Part shown: positions 22,355 through 34,718 of the stretch, piece after piece
How positions within the stretch are numbered: the first letter of the stretch is position 1
Layout of the letters: each line of letters begins with the position of its first letter
Assembly: GCA_023935145.1 (NCBI GenBank)
Contig: CM043702.1
Coordinates: 109,186,588-109,250,587 of the forward strand
Reading direction: 5' to 3'
Length of the DNA: 64,000 nt
DNA from: Bretschneidera sinensis
Taxonomy: Eukaryota; Streptophyta; Magnoliopsida; Brassicales; Akaniaceae
Translations under genes and position numbers: made by a program
Notes under the pieces: model-generated
Seen by the model: only the letters and a program-made list of their open reading frames with translations
The model's database searches: none
Told to the model about the DNA's origin: nothing

Positions 22355-23323
22355 AATCTAGATTGTGCAAGATTTAATTTATGCATCAATCGAGGTTGAA
22401 GTGGACTCGATTGGAATAGTACTTCTCTATATGGGTCTGATATTGCCTCAGTTAAGAGGACTTTAATGATTTGCCGTTATAAATTCAAAGAAAAAAATTT
22501 TAATCTTGCAATTAATAAATAGAATAAATAGCAAGTGCAAAGTAGCAACAAACTCAATATATATTGAAATTGAAAGCAATGTTGATACAATGGGTTTACA
22601 AGGTTGAAACCTCAAAATACCATATACAGACTCCTTGAGCTTGTTGTAATGTAAACTAAGTCTTCAATGCAACTCTATCTAGGATCGAGACTTCGAGATA
22701 GACAATGAAAGGGGATGGAGAAAAGAAATTACAGCTAAGATTAGAGTACATATACTCCTATTTTTATTGGAAAGTAAAGGAAAGTAAGTGTTAAAAGTAA
22801 ATGCAGATAGATAATGAATGTTGGATGATTATCAGTGTCACTTATGATTGATTATTCTTCTATTTATAAGCTTCAGGCTTGGACAGTTGTATTGATGTTT
22901 CCAAATAGTCTACCATGTTTCCACTTCCTCATGTTCTTTGGATTAATTGAGCCAAGCATGCCACGTGTTCAAATCTTTTACTCAACTACATTAGTTGTAT
23001 CTAATCGTGGCCAGTTTTACCTAAGCTAAATTAAATACACGACTTTTGTTTTATCCTCGATATCTGACGAGGAGTATTAGTAGCTATGTGTGCTCGAGAT
23101 TGAAGTAAAATTCTCTTGAGCTTATCATCCTTGAGTTACCCCTCAAATTTTTATTTTAAAAGTTCTTATTTCGCAAGCTTTCAGATGGCTGGTCATCTTA
23201 TCTTATCTAATTCTCCTATCGCGCCTCTTCCTTTTCCAGCTGTATTCTCTCTTGCTTGCTAGGGCCTTTCCATATTACCTAATCAAGGCATGCCACCACA
23301 TTAAATTATTTTTGGTATAAACA
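22355..23323 (-). repeat. Single LTR of the gypsy remnant
   Basis: On the minus strand it would begin TGTTTATACC at 23323 and end near 22355, next to the primer-binding-like site. TATAAATA is at 22861-22868 (minus). No second copy is present in the window, so boundaries are provisional. Confidence 0.45.
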
Positions 23324-24472
23324 GATTCTAGCAATAAACGCAATCTAATAAATACAAAAGAATGAGATTAGAATATTGTACTAAGCTCTTTGAGCCTTCA
23401 ATATGCATATACTTTTGCTTTGCATGGTTATTCTTACCAATCAAACCGGGGTGCTGAAATCGCTAATGAATAAGAAGTAAAATTATATACAAGTCTCCCT
23501 TCATATGAAACCATAAAAAAATTTCTAGAGCTAAGACTACAAATTATAAAATCAAAATGTCTACATAACGTACAAACCACTTAAAATTAAAATCTCAACA
23601 AAAATCTGTTAAAAGCCCTAACCGATGTAGACAAATGCCACAATGACATATTTTCTGATAATTCTACTAAATTACATCTATCTATGTTCGATTCCCTATT
23701 ATAATTTGGGAAACATTAAGGAGATATTCCTACTATATACTAGCAACAACCAATCTTTGCTTGTCTAAGAGTACAGAGAAGCAAAAGAAATTGAAATAAC
23801 CTATGCAAATAATATAAAATAGAACTAAGAAAGAAAAATCTTCAAAACATGATGAAAAAAAATTCAAAGAAGAGAACATGGTCAAAGATTAAAGAAGGAA
23901 ATCTACTTGGATTACATATTTAGGGATTTTACAAGAGATAATCTAGTTTAATTTCTAAGGTGAGCTTCTTGATATCTTGTTGCATAGGTTGCATTACAGC
24001 CATGAATTCCTCCCTTGCCTTGGCCTGAAGTTGGAGGATCCTCTCCCATGTGATATCTTAAGTCTTTAATTTGGTTCCCTTAACCATTGTAGGTGTTTTG
24101 GATGAAGATAAGTGTGGAAGATGAATAAGTAAATGAAAGCACCAATGATGCCTTCCTAAACTTAGTAGGTAGACATGATTCGAGGACAAGTCTAATATCC
24201 AAGAGAAAACTACAAGAAAGTAATGAAAAGAGAGAAGGAAGAAATTTTAGTTTTCTTATTATGCTTCATTACAGGAGGTATAGTCCTATTTATATGTGTT
24301 TAGGACAGATTAGAGAGCTTACAAAGTTAGTTACAAATCAGTTTTAGAGTTGCCAACTCACTCTAACTAACTCCTAATTAACTTCTAACAAATTGGTTTT
24401 GCATACTTCTCTTTAGTAGCTGTACTACCTAAATGCTTCTAGATATTTTCCTTGCAACCCTAGTGTAATGAC
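23324..24472 (-). pseudogene. Second gypsy 5'-end remnant (gag start, LTR part) and unassigned DNA
   Basis: On the minus strand an ATG at 24085-24087 starts a short gag-like frame with one stop (TAA after nine codons) and then WERILQLQAKAREEFMAV, which resembles the helical N-terminus of plant gypsy gag. Just upstream, TGGTGCTTTCAT (24133-24144, minus) looks like a primer-binding site of the TTGGTGCTTTCATT type, and 24150-24472 may be the adjoining LTR. 23324-23940 holds nothing I can identify. Confidence 0.35.
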
Positions 24473-26608
24473 CCATCCCGAGCGAGCCCTACACGGAACA
24501 ATGTCATTACTTTTAAGCACTAAGCATATTGACCTGTAATGCAAACATACAATTTCCACACTTCAATTTAAAAATTAAATCCATTGGCACACCACCATCA
24601 CATACATACACATTACCACATCTATTTTGATTTTATAACAATCAAAGTTAATATCAATAATTTACATAAGACATGATCTTATCAAAAATTTTACTCAAAA
24701 CATTTAGAATGTACATTTTTTAGTATGATATCATATGCAATATCTAGATTCCCTAAAGACCAAAAAAGAATGAGGATGTCATGGATGAGGACCTTGCTAA
24801 GAACTCCTTTCTTCTTTATTCACTCCATTGGCTTGATCCAAATCTTTCTAGAAATTTTCCTAAAATGTTAATGAAATATGTAGGGGTGAGCTAAATAGCT
24901 CAGCGAGTTTTAATATTACTAAAAGTAATCGATTTGGCATTTGGTTTCATTATTTTTGAACCTCATTACAAAACTAATTTTTATAAATAATATGATTTAA
25001 TATAAGTCTTTGGTCTCTTTTCTCACTATTTATCATAAAAAAGAACAATTATTTCAATAGCACACTAGTACTTTTAAAAAATCATACAACACATAATTTT
25101 ATCATGCCACATACACCATGAGGACAAATCATTTATAATAATAATCATCTTAACATTTTTCCTCATCATAAAAATCGATATCACTTATCGTTCACTGGGC
25201 TAAACACATCATATGACCTTCATAGGCCAATCACATCATTGCATAAATTCTCAAATGAAGTGCAATGCAAATGCATGATTATTTTTCAACTCATCTCATC
25301 TCATTTCATTTCCCTTTAGAGGGCTAATCATATTATAACGGGGACGTCTCACTATGTACTGGTATGTCAATCATCACAATACAACTCGAATCCCATATAG
25401 GACCCCGCTTGGGAAAGGTTGTGGGGGATCCGAAGTTATTTGCTGAGATTTGTTGTGATGTGAATGCATTTCATATGACATCAGTTCTGGGTGACATTGT
25501 TAAAATGAGTGGAATGAATAGTGAAGAAGGATCTAGTCACTCAGTAAAGGTTAGGGAGGATTCGAGTTGTTTATGTTGTGAGACGAATCTAACTGCCCAA
25601 TAAGGGGTAGGGGGTCCGAGTCGTTTATCTTATGAGATGGACCCAACCACCCGGTAAGGGGTAGAGGGATCTGAGTTGTATTGTGATGATTGACGTACAA
25701 GTACATGCAGAGACGTCCCATTATAATATAATTACCACAGTGAGGGGCAATGTGATGAGATTAGCCTAGTGAAGGGCAATGAAATGCGATGAGATGAGCT
25801 GAAAAATAATCATGCATTTGTATTACACTTCATTTTACAATTTATGCGTTGATGTGATTGGCCCATGAAGGGCATATGATGTGTTTGGCCCAGTGAAGGG
25901 CATGTAATGAGGAAAAATGTTGAGATGATTATTATTATAAATGATTTATCCTCGTGGTGTATGCGACATAATAAAATTACGTGTTGTATGATTTATTAAA
26001 AGTATTAGTGTGTTCCTGAAATAATTATTCCTTTTTGTGATAAATAGTGAGAAAAGTAACCAAAGACGAATATGAAAGCATATTATTTATAAAAATTAGT
26101 TTTATAACGAGGTTCAAAAATAAAGAAAAACAAATTACAAATCGATTACTTTTAGTGACATGAAAAATCGCTGACCTTTTTAGCTCACCCCCTCTCTATT
26201 TTCTTAAAATTTTAGGAAATCTTCCAGAAAAATTCTGATCAAGCTGGTGAAGTGACTACATAAGAAATGAGTCCTTAGCAAGGTTCTCGTCCATGGAGTC
26301 CTCATTATTTTTGGTCTTTTTGGAATCTAGATATTGCATATGAAATAATGCTTAAAATGTACAATGTAAATGTTTTAAGTAAATTTTTCTATAAGATCAG
26401 GCCTTATGTAAATTATTGATATTAACCTTAATTATCATAAAACCAAATAGATATGGTAATGTGTGTGTATGTGATGGTGGTATGCCAATGTATGTAATTT
26501 ATAAGTTGAAGTGTGGAAATTGTATGTTTGCATTACAAGTCAAGGTGCTCAATGCTTAAAAGTAATGATGTCGTTCCAAGTAAGGTTCGCTCAGGATGGG
26601 TCATTACA
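24473..26608. mobile_element. Foldback element with ~0.92 kb inverted arms
   Basis: The left arm (24473-25393) begins TGTAATGACCCATCC and is matched in reverse complement by the right arm (about 25670-26608). The match includes small details such as cttttaagca and the run of aatcatcacaatacaactc near the inner ends. The centre (25394-25669) holds three degraded ~55-bp tandem units containing ggtaaggggtaggggg. Flanks CCTAG (left) and CTTAG (right) may be an imperfect 5-bp target duplication. No transposase is present. It could equally be two LTR-like sequences joined head to head, because the terminus starts with TG and resembles chromovirus-type LTR sequence. Confidence 0.7.
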
Positions 26609-26879
26609 CTTAGTGATCTCCTAAGCTGTTGGACACTGGCTTCCTCTCCTTCTTCTCTAATCTTTTCTGCTTTAGGATCTTCTTTTTCTTCTTCCTGTCA
26701 GAAGCTTATATGTTGTTGAGGGTTCACAACTTGATTGCAATTTTTCTTAGCTCTTTGTTGCACTGTCTTTGTAACTCCAGCTTCTGTATCACAATTACTC
26801 TAGAACAATAAAAAAAAATTACTCAAAATTAACTTGAAATATGGAGATATCTTACCTTACAAAGAAGTAATTGTTGATT

Positions 26880-27897
26880 GCAATTTGAGATTAGAGATTT
26901 ATACCATATATTTCATAGCAACTAAGCTCTGAATTCCCATGAAGACCACAATGGTCACAGTGATAACGAGGGTGATTGTTGGAATTGCGAGATGGCTGGT
27001 TTCCAAGTTTATGATTGATGTTGGTTTGTGTGCAGCAAGGGCAAAAACATCATTGTTAGAGGATAAACATGTAGCAGACATTGTTTTCCTTCTTAGTTGA
27101 GAATAGCAGATGTTTTACTCACAAAGGGAATAGGATCCATAGCTAGGATTTGACTTCGAATATAAGAATAGGAATTATTGAGTCCCAACAGGAATTAGTG
27201 GACTCACTCTTTCTCTTGAGTATGATGAATTTCTTTGAGTGCTCTACAAGAACATTCAAGGATAGTTATATAGGAAGCCAACTCATCCCAATAATTTTTC
27301 ATTGTGGTATAATAGACAAGAAGAGAAGTTTGCTCTTATTTGTGATTATATATGGATCTCTTTAATTCATGTATTCGTGGACTATTGCTTTATGAAAAGT
27401 GTTCTTTAAGATCAATCCAAACTTTGTGAGGAGTTATACAATAGATAGTACTATCTTCCAAGTCTTTGTTGATGGTGTTAAGAATCCAAGACAAGACCAT
27501 ATCATTGCAACACTCCCATGTTGGAAAATCTGGAGAGAAAGATGATGGTTTAACCAAGCTTTTATCGATGGAGCCCAACTTGTTTTTGGCATTCAATACC
27601 ATTTTCATAGATCTTTTCTATGTTGAGTGGTTATCTCCTATCAAAAGTGAGCTAACCAAGAATGCATTAGAGTAATCAAATGGGTGTAAAAAAATATAGT
27701 GAAGATAGATCATTAAAGGATGACAATGATTAATTTTCAGTGGAGGTATTGGTGGAGTTGTTATCATCGTTTGTGATTGACATTGGTCACAAAAAAAACA
27801 CAAATAAAGAAAAGAACAAAACTTAGGAAGAAACAATAGCAAAGACAGGTTGGCAAAGTGTTGATTTGATTCAAACTTAAGCTTGTTCTAGTGAAGT
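26880..27897 (-). pseudogene. Copia gag remnant, tandem copy 1
   Basis: On the minus strand, a copia (RE1/RE2-like) gag N-terminal domain. 27618-27842 includes the TW-type region upstream, and 27390-27608 reads NAKNKLGSIDKS, WECCNDMVLSWILNTI and VWIDLKEHF. These are typical of the retrotransposon gag_3/UBN2 group. A degraded zinc-knuckle-like CDHCG stretch lies near 26935-26965. Many stops and frameshifts. The next ~1 kb is a diverged repeat of the same segment. Confidence 0.6.
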
Positions 27898-28850
27898 GGG
27901 TAACAACTGATGTTATAGCAACTGGGCTTTGAATGCCCATCAAGGACACAATGGTCATAGTGATAATGAGAGAGATTTTTGGAATTGCGAGACGGTTGGT
28001 TTCCAAATTTCTAATTGAATGTCAGTTTGTGTGAAGCAAGGATAGCAACATCTACTATTGGAGGAGCAACATGCAGTAGGCTTTATTTTTTTCTTGGTTG
28101 AGAATTGCATATGTTTTACTCACAAATGGAATATAATATATGGCCAGGATTTGACTTCGAATATGAGAATAGGAATCGTTGAGTCCTATCGAGAATTGAT
28201 GGACTCACTACTTCTATTGAGAATGATGAATTTTCTTGAGTGCTCTACATAAACATTTAAGGACAGTTAGATAGAAGGCCAACTTATCCCAATAATCTTT
28301 CGTCGTGGTATACTAGACAATAAGAGAAATTTGATCTTGTTTGTGATTATATATGGATCTATTTATTTCAAATATCCATGGATTGTTGCTTTGTGAAAAG
28401 AGTTCTTCAAGATCGAGCTGAACTTCGCGATGAGTTGCACAATAGATAACACTACCTGCCAGGTCTTTGTTGACGACGTTGAGAATCCAAGACCACCATA
28501 TCATTACAATGCTCCTATGATAGAAAATCTGGAGAAGAAGATGATGATTCAACCAAGCTTTTATCAATGAAATCTAACTCGTTTTTGGCATTCAATTCCA
28601 TTTTCATAGATTTTTCCATGTTGAGTAGTTATCTCCTATCAAAAGTGAGGTAACCAAGATTGCACTAGGGTGATCAAATTGGTGCAAAAAATCTTGTGAA
28701 GATAGATCATTGAAGGATGAAAATGACTGATTTTCAATGGAGGAGTTGTTATCATCGTTTGTGATCGAAATTGGTAAAAAAAGTATAAATAGAGAAAGAA
28801 ACAAAACTTGAGAAGAAACATAGGAGAAAAATAGATTAGTTTTTATTAGA
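27898..28850 (-). pseudogene. Copia gag remnant, tandem copy 2
   Basis: A repeat of the preceding segment at an offset of about 994 bp (for example agcaactaagctctgaattcc near 26920 matches agcaactgggctttgaatgcc near 27914). The gag fragments at 28313-28567 and 28604-28821 again give SWILNVVNKDLAGS and TPPLKIS-like peptides. Broken by stops. The tandem arrangement is not a normal retrotransposon structure and suggests unequal exchange or duplication. Confidence 0.6.
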
Positions 28851-29307
28851 TACCATAATAAAAAGAATAAAGACTAACTCACTTTCTTATATTGCATAGC
28901 CTTTATATTTGTTGGGAATCTGACACCCCAAAAACAACACAATCACAATAGCAAAAATAAAGGGAAAAATAAACACAAGAATTTTTAACGTGGTTCAGTA
29001 CAACTCTTTGCCTATGTCTACGAGTCAATTACTATTCCACTCTTCACATCGTCACTTTTGGATGGACAAAAGTTGCTAAAACTCACTACATCAAAATTTT
29101 TAAAAAAATCTATTCTCTAACAATTCATAATTTTTTCAAACAAAACCGTGTGAAAACTCTCCCCAATCTCACAACCTAAAACCCGAATACACCCATTGTT
29201 CACTCAACCCTTAGATCTGTGTATTGATGTTTGATTGCAACACTCTCATACAACTAACTATTCCTAGTTAAGGAATAGGGGTGAGAGACTACCTCTCTTA
29301 GTGCCTA

Positions 29308-29358
29308 TATTTATAACAACCAGTACCCACATCCTTTGACACATAGACGATGTGGGAC
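29308..29358 (-). promoter_or_regulatory. snRNA-type upstream element plus TATA in TRIM left LTR
   Basis: On the minus strand GTCCCACATCG (29348-29358) is an exact match to the plant snRNA upstream sequence element RTCCCACATCG. It is followed after 32 bp by TATAAATA (29308-29315). Confidence 0.6.
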
Positions 29359-29619
29359 TAGAACTACATATAATAACACTTTTCTCTAATGTGGGATTTG
29401 AGAAGTATTCCAACAAATTCCTCTCTCGACTCAAATCTTCAAATACCTTGATCCCTGTATTGGGTTTCCCTCCACCCAATCAAAACCTCCTTGTTTTAAT
29501 CGTGCCTTCAATATCACTTAATCAAATTTTGGGCCTAATCCCAACAATCCTTCACCCAGGCTTAAAATCTGACTTGATTCTTCACCGCATCAATTCTCTA
29601 AAAGTTTTCCATTGTCGAA

Positions 29620-29635
29620 CCAAGCCCTGATACCA
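29620..29635 (-). other. TRIM primer-binding site
   Basis: TGGTATCAGGGCTTGG on the minus strand, two bases after the LTR end; matches the tRNA-Met-type consensus TGGTATCAGAGC except for one base. Confidence 0.7.
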
Positions 29636-30013
29636 CTTGTTGAGAATCTGACACCCCAAAAATAACACAATCACAATAGCAAAAATAAAGAGAAATAAAT
29701 ACAAGAATTTCTAATGTGGTTCAGCACAACTCTTTACCTATGTCCATGAGTCAATTACTATTCCACTCTTCACATTGCAACTTTTGGATGGAGAAAAGTT
29801 GCTAAAACTCACTACATCAACAATTACAATTCATAATTTTTCCAAACAAAACTGTGTGAAAACTCTTCCCAATCTCATAACCCAAAACTCTAATACACCC
29901 AATGCTCACTCAACCCTTAGATCCGTATATTGATGTTTGATTGCTACACTCTCATATGACCAACTATTCCTTGTTAAGGAATAGGGGTGAGAGACTACCT
30001 CTCTTAATGCCAA

Positions 30014-30064
30014 TATTTATAATAACCAGTACCAACATCATTTGAGACATAGACGATGTTGGAC
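30014..30064 (-). promoter_or_regulatory. snRNA-type upstream element plus TATA in TRIM right LTR
   Basis: GTCCAACATCG (30054-30064, minus; one mismatch to RTCCCACATCG), 32-bp gap, TATAAATA (30014-30021). Same spacing as the left LTR. Confidence 0.5.
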
Positions 30065-30239
30065 TAAAACTAGTTACAATAATGTGAGATTTGAGAAGTA
30101 TCCCAACAAATTCCTCCCTCGACTCAAATCTCCAAACACTTCGATCCTTTCATTGGGTTTGCCTTCACCTGATCAAAATCTCTTTGTTTTAATCATGCCT
30201 TTAATATTGCTTAATCAGATTTTGGGCCTAATCCCAACA

Positions 30240-30584
30240 ATATATACAATTATAAAAGAAAATCAAATCAATACAACCTTTAGCAATGTTTAGATTACAA
30301 CACAATTATAGTGCAAGAATAAAGGAAAATAGATATGGCAATACAAGATTGTTGTAGAAATCAAATCAATAACTAAGTTGACCCTGAATATATGTTGCTA
30401 ACACTTAGCCTCATCATAACCTTCAACAATGTTTGGATCTCTTTTTGTTAATGTGAGGAGAATTAGGTAGCAAATCTTTTGGCCACTACAATAATTGCCT
30501 TAGAGCACAATGTTCAGTTTCTAGAGCTCCACTCTTTTTGTCTCAAATTTTGTACTTAGATCAGTTAGGTTCATATAGACCTAG
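30240..30584. other. Unassigned AT-rich spacer
   Basis: No gene is visible. Together with 28862-28909 it may be the promoter/LTR region of the minus-strand copia remnant at 26880-28850, because tatata-aaggctatgc on the minus strand is split by the TRIM. This is a weak inference. Confidence 0.3.
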
Positions 30585-31752
30585 TGATGAGTGCCAAATA
30601 TTGCATATTTAAGCCTCTTAATTTATATTTGTTAAGCTCTTAGTTTGGGTTATTTCACTTTATTTTATGTGTTTTATGTATATTTTTATAAGTTTGTGGA
30701 GAAAATGAAGCATTTTGGGAGCTGTCAAGCTTCAAGAGGAAAAGTTGAGTATGCCTAGTGCGATCGAGTGCACAAGACATGCAATTGAGCGCTGTTACGC
30801 TCGAGTGCACCAGCCTGCGAACAAGTGAATGCACAACATCCCATATTAGTCAGAAATCTTCGCAGCACACCATGTTGTGCTCGAGCGCACTCGGGTAGTA
30901 TCCCACATCGAATTTGAAACACATTACACTTGTGAGTTTCCCTATAAAAGCCCCACCTCACTGAAGCAATAGGTGTGCAATCCGTAGGACGTCTGCTAGC
31001 ATTCTGGGGGATCTCCAAGGCTTTGCTACCACGAGGAGAAGTGTCGCACAACAGCTGCGAGTGGAATTTCTCCATGTATAGTCAGTTTTAATTTATTTCT
31101 TTGAGTTTTAAAGTTTTATGTTTAGCACTTTTCTGAAATTTAGTTTCATAATTATGCGAGGCTAAAACCTTCATCTAAGGTTGAATATGAAGCCTCACCA
31201 TTGTTTAGCATTATATTTTCATAAATGTTCGTACAATTCTGATATTTTTAGTATTAATGTTCTATTTCAATTGCCTGAGTGAACTCTTATGATTGATTGT
31301 TTTTAAATTGTTAACTTGGATATTTCTTGTGTTTCATCTGCCGGATACGACGGATCATTCAAATTAGATTGGATATCCATTGTGATTTGTAAATTAAACG
31401 GATACATTGGATGGTTTTGGTTTAGTTTGGGTATTCGCCGTGATTTGTATAATAGTGGATTCATGGAATGATTTGATAGATTACTTTTATATAAAACATG
31501 AAGATATATTTTTTACTTTGGTGGGGTGGATTCAGAAAATCTTAGTGTTTTTATCGGTTGTTTTAAAATCAATTTAGTTTACTTTATATTTCTTTGCAAG
31601 ATACAATCCAAAATTCGGAACTAGGTTAAAATAAGCTTAGTTTAGATAAAAATATTTTCACAACGCAATTCCCTGTGGATTCGACCTCGCACTTGCACAA
31701 CACTATATTGCAAAAGACTCATGCACTTGCGAGTAATTTAAAACTCACAACA
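30585..31752 (+). repeat. Element A 5' LTR
   Basis: 1,168 bp, TGATGAGTGCCAAATATTGC ... AAAACTCACAACA. Matches 51819-52988 closely. It carries a group of CTCGAG-centred self-complementary motifs (30758-30893) and a promoter module at 30900-30950. Confidence 0.9.
30900..30950 (+). promoter_or_regulatory. snRNA-type upstream element plus TATA in element A 5' LTR
   Basis: ATCCCACATCG (30900-30910), 32-bp gap, TATAAAAG (30943-30950). The copy in the 3' LTR has the same spacing. Confidence 0.6.
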
Positions 31753-31758
31753 AGTTTT

Positions 31759-31776
31759 TGGCACCATTGCCGGGAG
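31759..31776 (+). other. Element A primer-binding site
   Basis: TGGCACCATTGCCGGGAG shortly after the LTR; resembles the tRNA-Asp-type site TGGCGCCGTTGCCGGGGA of Athila elements with a few changes. Confidence 0.65.
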
Positions 31777-32057
31777 TTGTTTTGTTTGTGAAAATTAAAT
31801 TTTTGTGTGAATTAATTTTATTTTCTACTAGTTTAGTTAGCATTTTTGTTTTATTTTTATTTTTGCAATTTTCTTTTTGTTTATTTGTTTCTATTTGCAA
31901 TTGCCTATAAAAATAATATATAAAAACAAAAAAATTAATAAAAAAAATTACCAATTTTTGTTGGCTATTTTGTGAGTATTGTGTTTGCTGTTTTAGCATT
32001 TATTTTATTTTGTTTATTTTATTTTATTCTGTTGTTTCTGCTAGTTAGTTTATTTTA

Positions 32058-32962
32058 TTGTTTTCTGTTTGGTGTATGCTTGGTCGGAGATCCTTGAATT
32101 TAGAATTGACACCTTTAGATCCCGACTTAAAAAGAACTCTTAGGAGACAGAAGAGAGCACTTGTTGAAAGAGAGACAATTGAGATGGGAGACAATTTGAG
32201 GAATGCCAATCAACCGGAGAATGGAGAGCAACCTAGAGCTTGGAACGTGGACTCCACTACATCCCTTAAGGATTTGTTCGCACCTGTTGCGACTAACTCA
32301 TCTTTTTGCATAGTGTTGCCACCAACCAATGCTACCCATTTTGATTTAAAGCTACATGTCATCCAACTCCTACCCTCATTTCATGGCTTAAATCTAGAAA
32401 ATCCTTACAGCCATGTGAAGAAGCTCAAAAATATTTGTGCCATATTCAAGTTCCAAAACTTCTCTGAGCAGTCAGTACATCTTCGATTTTTCCCCTTTTC
32501 TCTTCACGATAGAGCTAGGGCATGGTTGGATTCCAACATGCCCCAGTCTATTACATCTTGGGAAAATCTACTAAGTAAATTTTATGACAAGTTTTTCCCA
32601 ATGTCTAAAGTGAATAAGTGCCGAAAGGAGATTAGTTCTTTTACTTAGGATAAGGATGAGAAGTTTTTCTGAGAGTTGGGAGCGCTTCAAAACGTTACTG
32701 ACCAGATGTCCTCCACATGGATATGAGAAGTGGAGACTCGTTCAGTTTTTCTACCAAAGGTTAACTCAACCCAACCATAGCATGATCGAGTCTATAAATG
32801 GAGGGGCATTCTTAAGTCAACGGGGGAGGAAGCATACAAGGCATTGTACAAGTTGTCCGACAACTCTCAGCAATGGGATTTTTCAAGCTGTCAGGACAAG
32901 TCCATTCGTGCTCCTAAGAAAAGAGGCATCTATGAAATTAAGGAAGATACTGATTTGAGGAT
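32058..32962 (+). pseudogene. Element A gag, N-terminal part
   Basis: Frames 32058-32648 and 32656-32958 make up the N-terminal gag. LELTPLDPDLKRTLRR is followed by the capsid-like region with FKLHVIQLLPSFHGL-type and DRARAWLDSNMP motifs, then SESWERFKTLLTRCPPHGY. A stop at 32646-32648 and a frameshift near 32830 interrupt it. The element's gag forms the virus-like particle. It is then cut by a solo LTR at 32963, with the 5-bp AGGAT duplicated. Translation could start at 32058 or at the ATG near 32184. Confidence 0.75.
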
Positions 32963-34420
32963 TGATAAGAGTCATAAAATGTATCTTAACAGTACTTAAC
33001 TGTTATCATTTTAGGGTTGATCTAGGTTTTAATTGCACTTTTATACGTTAACAACTCTAAAGTATCATTCTTGGATCATTGATCTATTTCGATGCATTTC
33101 AGGTACTTTAAGCTCAAAAGAGGAGGAAAAGTTATCATTGCTTGAAGCACCAAGACTCGAGGCATACTAGATTGAAGGAATGCTTCCGAAAGGACAAGAT
33201 TGAGGGCTTAAAAGAGCAACAGCTGCTGCCCGCACTGGAAAGGAGTTTCACTAAATTGCCAGAATTGCCCGTATAGATCAATCATCTTTAAAAATTAAAC
33301 TGTATTGATACAAGAAGAACCAGGATATGAGCCATATATGCTTAGAAAGATCTGGAAGTCTATTTTCTGGAGAATTTTACGGTTCGTCAAAAGGATTTTT
33401 CTAGAGAAAGTTATGGCAGTTTAAGTAGACAAAGTTCAGGCTGTGCGGGCTGTGCGGGATTTCAGCGTGATTTTGGGCTTAAATCCCACATCCCACATTG
33501 GTTGGAAAACATATTTCTATATCCCACATCCCACATCGGATTGGAAACACATTGCACTCGTGGTATTTCCCTATAAAAGGCCTACTCCACTTCAGCTTTG
33601 AGGCAATCAATCGAGGATGAATCCAGAGGGCCTTTAGGAGCAATCCAGAGGGCCTTTAGGAGGAACCCGAAGTTTAAAGTTTGAAGGTCGGGAGAGATGA
33701 TCATCGAGAGGCCGGAGGCAACTCGAGGATGCATGAGCCCCATGGCCGGCTAGTCTCTAAGCAAGGCGAAGGGATGAATCCCTAGGTGTAGTTGTTCTTA
33801 TTTTCCTTTATTTGATTCGGTTGTAGTTGAATTATTTTCATTAAATATTGTTATGTTTTATTCTTAATTTAATTAGTAGATTTATTATAACTCCGGTGGT
33901 TGCATGCTTCTTTTTCATATAAGTTCAGTCAGGCTTTTCTTTTGTGTACCTGTTTGGGTGTGATTGAGTCCGGTAGATCTCTTTTATAGATTTGTCCATT
34001 GCTGCGGTATCGTCGTTTAGATATATCGTCGTCTCTTGATAATTAATAAGTTAGGTCATGTGTGTTTGAAAGTAAAGAATAATTCATAGCGATTACATTA
34101 GGATTTATAAATGCTCTTTAATTGAATATTTTCTGATTGCCTGTTTGGGATGTGACACCTGCAATCGAGATAAAAACAATTGAATCAAGTTAGGATTAGA
34201 GCAACGAACCTAGGGAGGATTCTTGGAACCTTGTTGTAATTTTTATTTTAAACTTATTTACAAAATTACCCTTTCCTCAAAACAACTCAGATTTTATCCT
34301 TTTAATCTTTTATCGTTTGTGTTGAGGTTTACACCTTCTGTTGTACTTAACTTGTTTCCCTGTGGAATCGACACCCCAAAACTATACTACAATAACCACA
34401 TTATGTTTTGGGTGTAATCA
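32963..34420 (+). repeat. Solo LTR 1 inserted in element A gag
   Basis: 1,458 bp, TGATAAGAGTCATAAAATG ... GGGTGTAATCA, flanked by a perfect 5-bp duplication AGGAT (32958-32962 and 34421-34425). No internal region is present, so it arose by LTR-LTR recombination. Ends and some internal strings match solo LTR 2, so they are related families (Athila-like). Confidence 0.85.
33528..33579 (+). promoter_or_regulatory. snRNA-type upstream element plus TATA in solo LTR 1
   Basis: ATCCCACATCG (33528-33538), 33-bp gap, TATAAAAG (33572-33579). Further partial copies (atcccaca, atcccacattgg) precede it at 33483-33530. Confidence 0.6.
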
Positions 34421-34425
34421 AGGAT

Positions 34426-34718
34426 AAAGATAAATGCTCTCACCAAGAAGATTGACGCTCTTGCTGTGGGCCATTCCATCAATGTTGCCAACACATTCAA
34501 TGTTGATAGCTATTCCATCTGTGCTAGTCCTATGCATTTAGCACAGAATTGTCCATCTACGCTAGCTTTTGCCGAGTATCCCACGAAACAAGTGAATGCT
34601 TTCAATGACTATCGAAGGTAGTCAAATGGATCTTACTCCGAGACTTACAATCCAGGGTGGCAGAACCACCCTAATTTTTCATGGAAGCAGAACCAATCGA
34701 TAAATCAGGGAGGAGCCT
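34426..34718 (+). pseudogene. Element A gag, zinc-knuckle part
   Basis: Lies between the two solo LTRs. The translated frame has a linker then SICASPMHLAQNCPS, an Athila-type CX2CX4HX4C knuckle in which the first Cys is Ser. PGWQNHPNFSWKQNQ follows, typical of Athila gag. One stop is at about 34619. It ends at the solo LTR 2 insertion. Confidence 0.7.

Larger units (their letters stand above)
28910..30239 (-). mobile_element. Miniature LTR element (TRIM-like)
   Basis: Two direct repeats, 28910-29546 (637 bp) and 29638-30239 (602 bp), flank only 91 bp (29547-29637). On the minus strand each repeat starts TGTTGGGATTAGGCCC and ends with the CAACA type terminus. The internal piece contains a tRNA-Met-type primer-binding site at one end and a purine-rich GGGTGAAGGAT at the other, leaving no coding room. 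Flanks ATATT/ATATA may be an imperfect 5-bp duplication. It therefore has all cis signals of a retrotransposon but no proteins. The LTRs are longer than in typical TRIMs. Confidence 0.8.
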
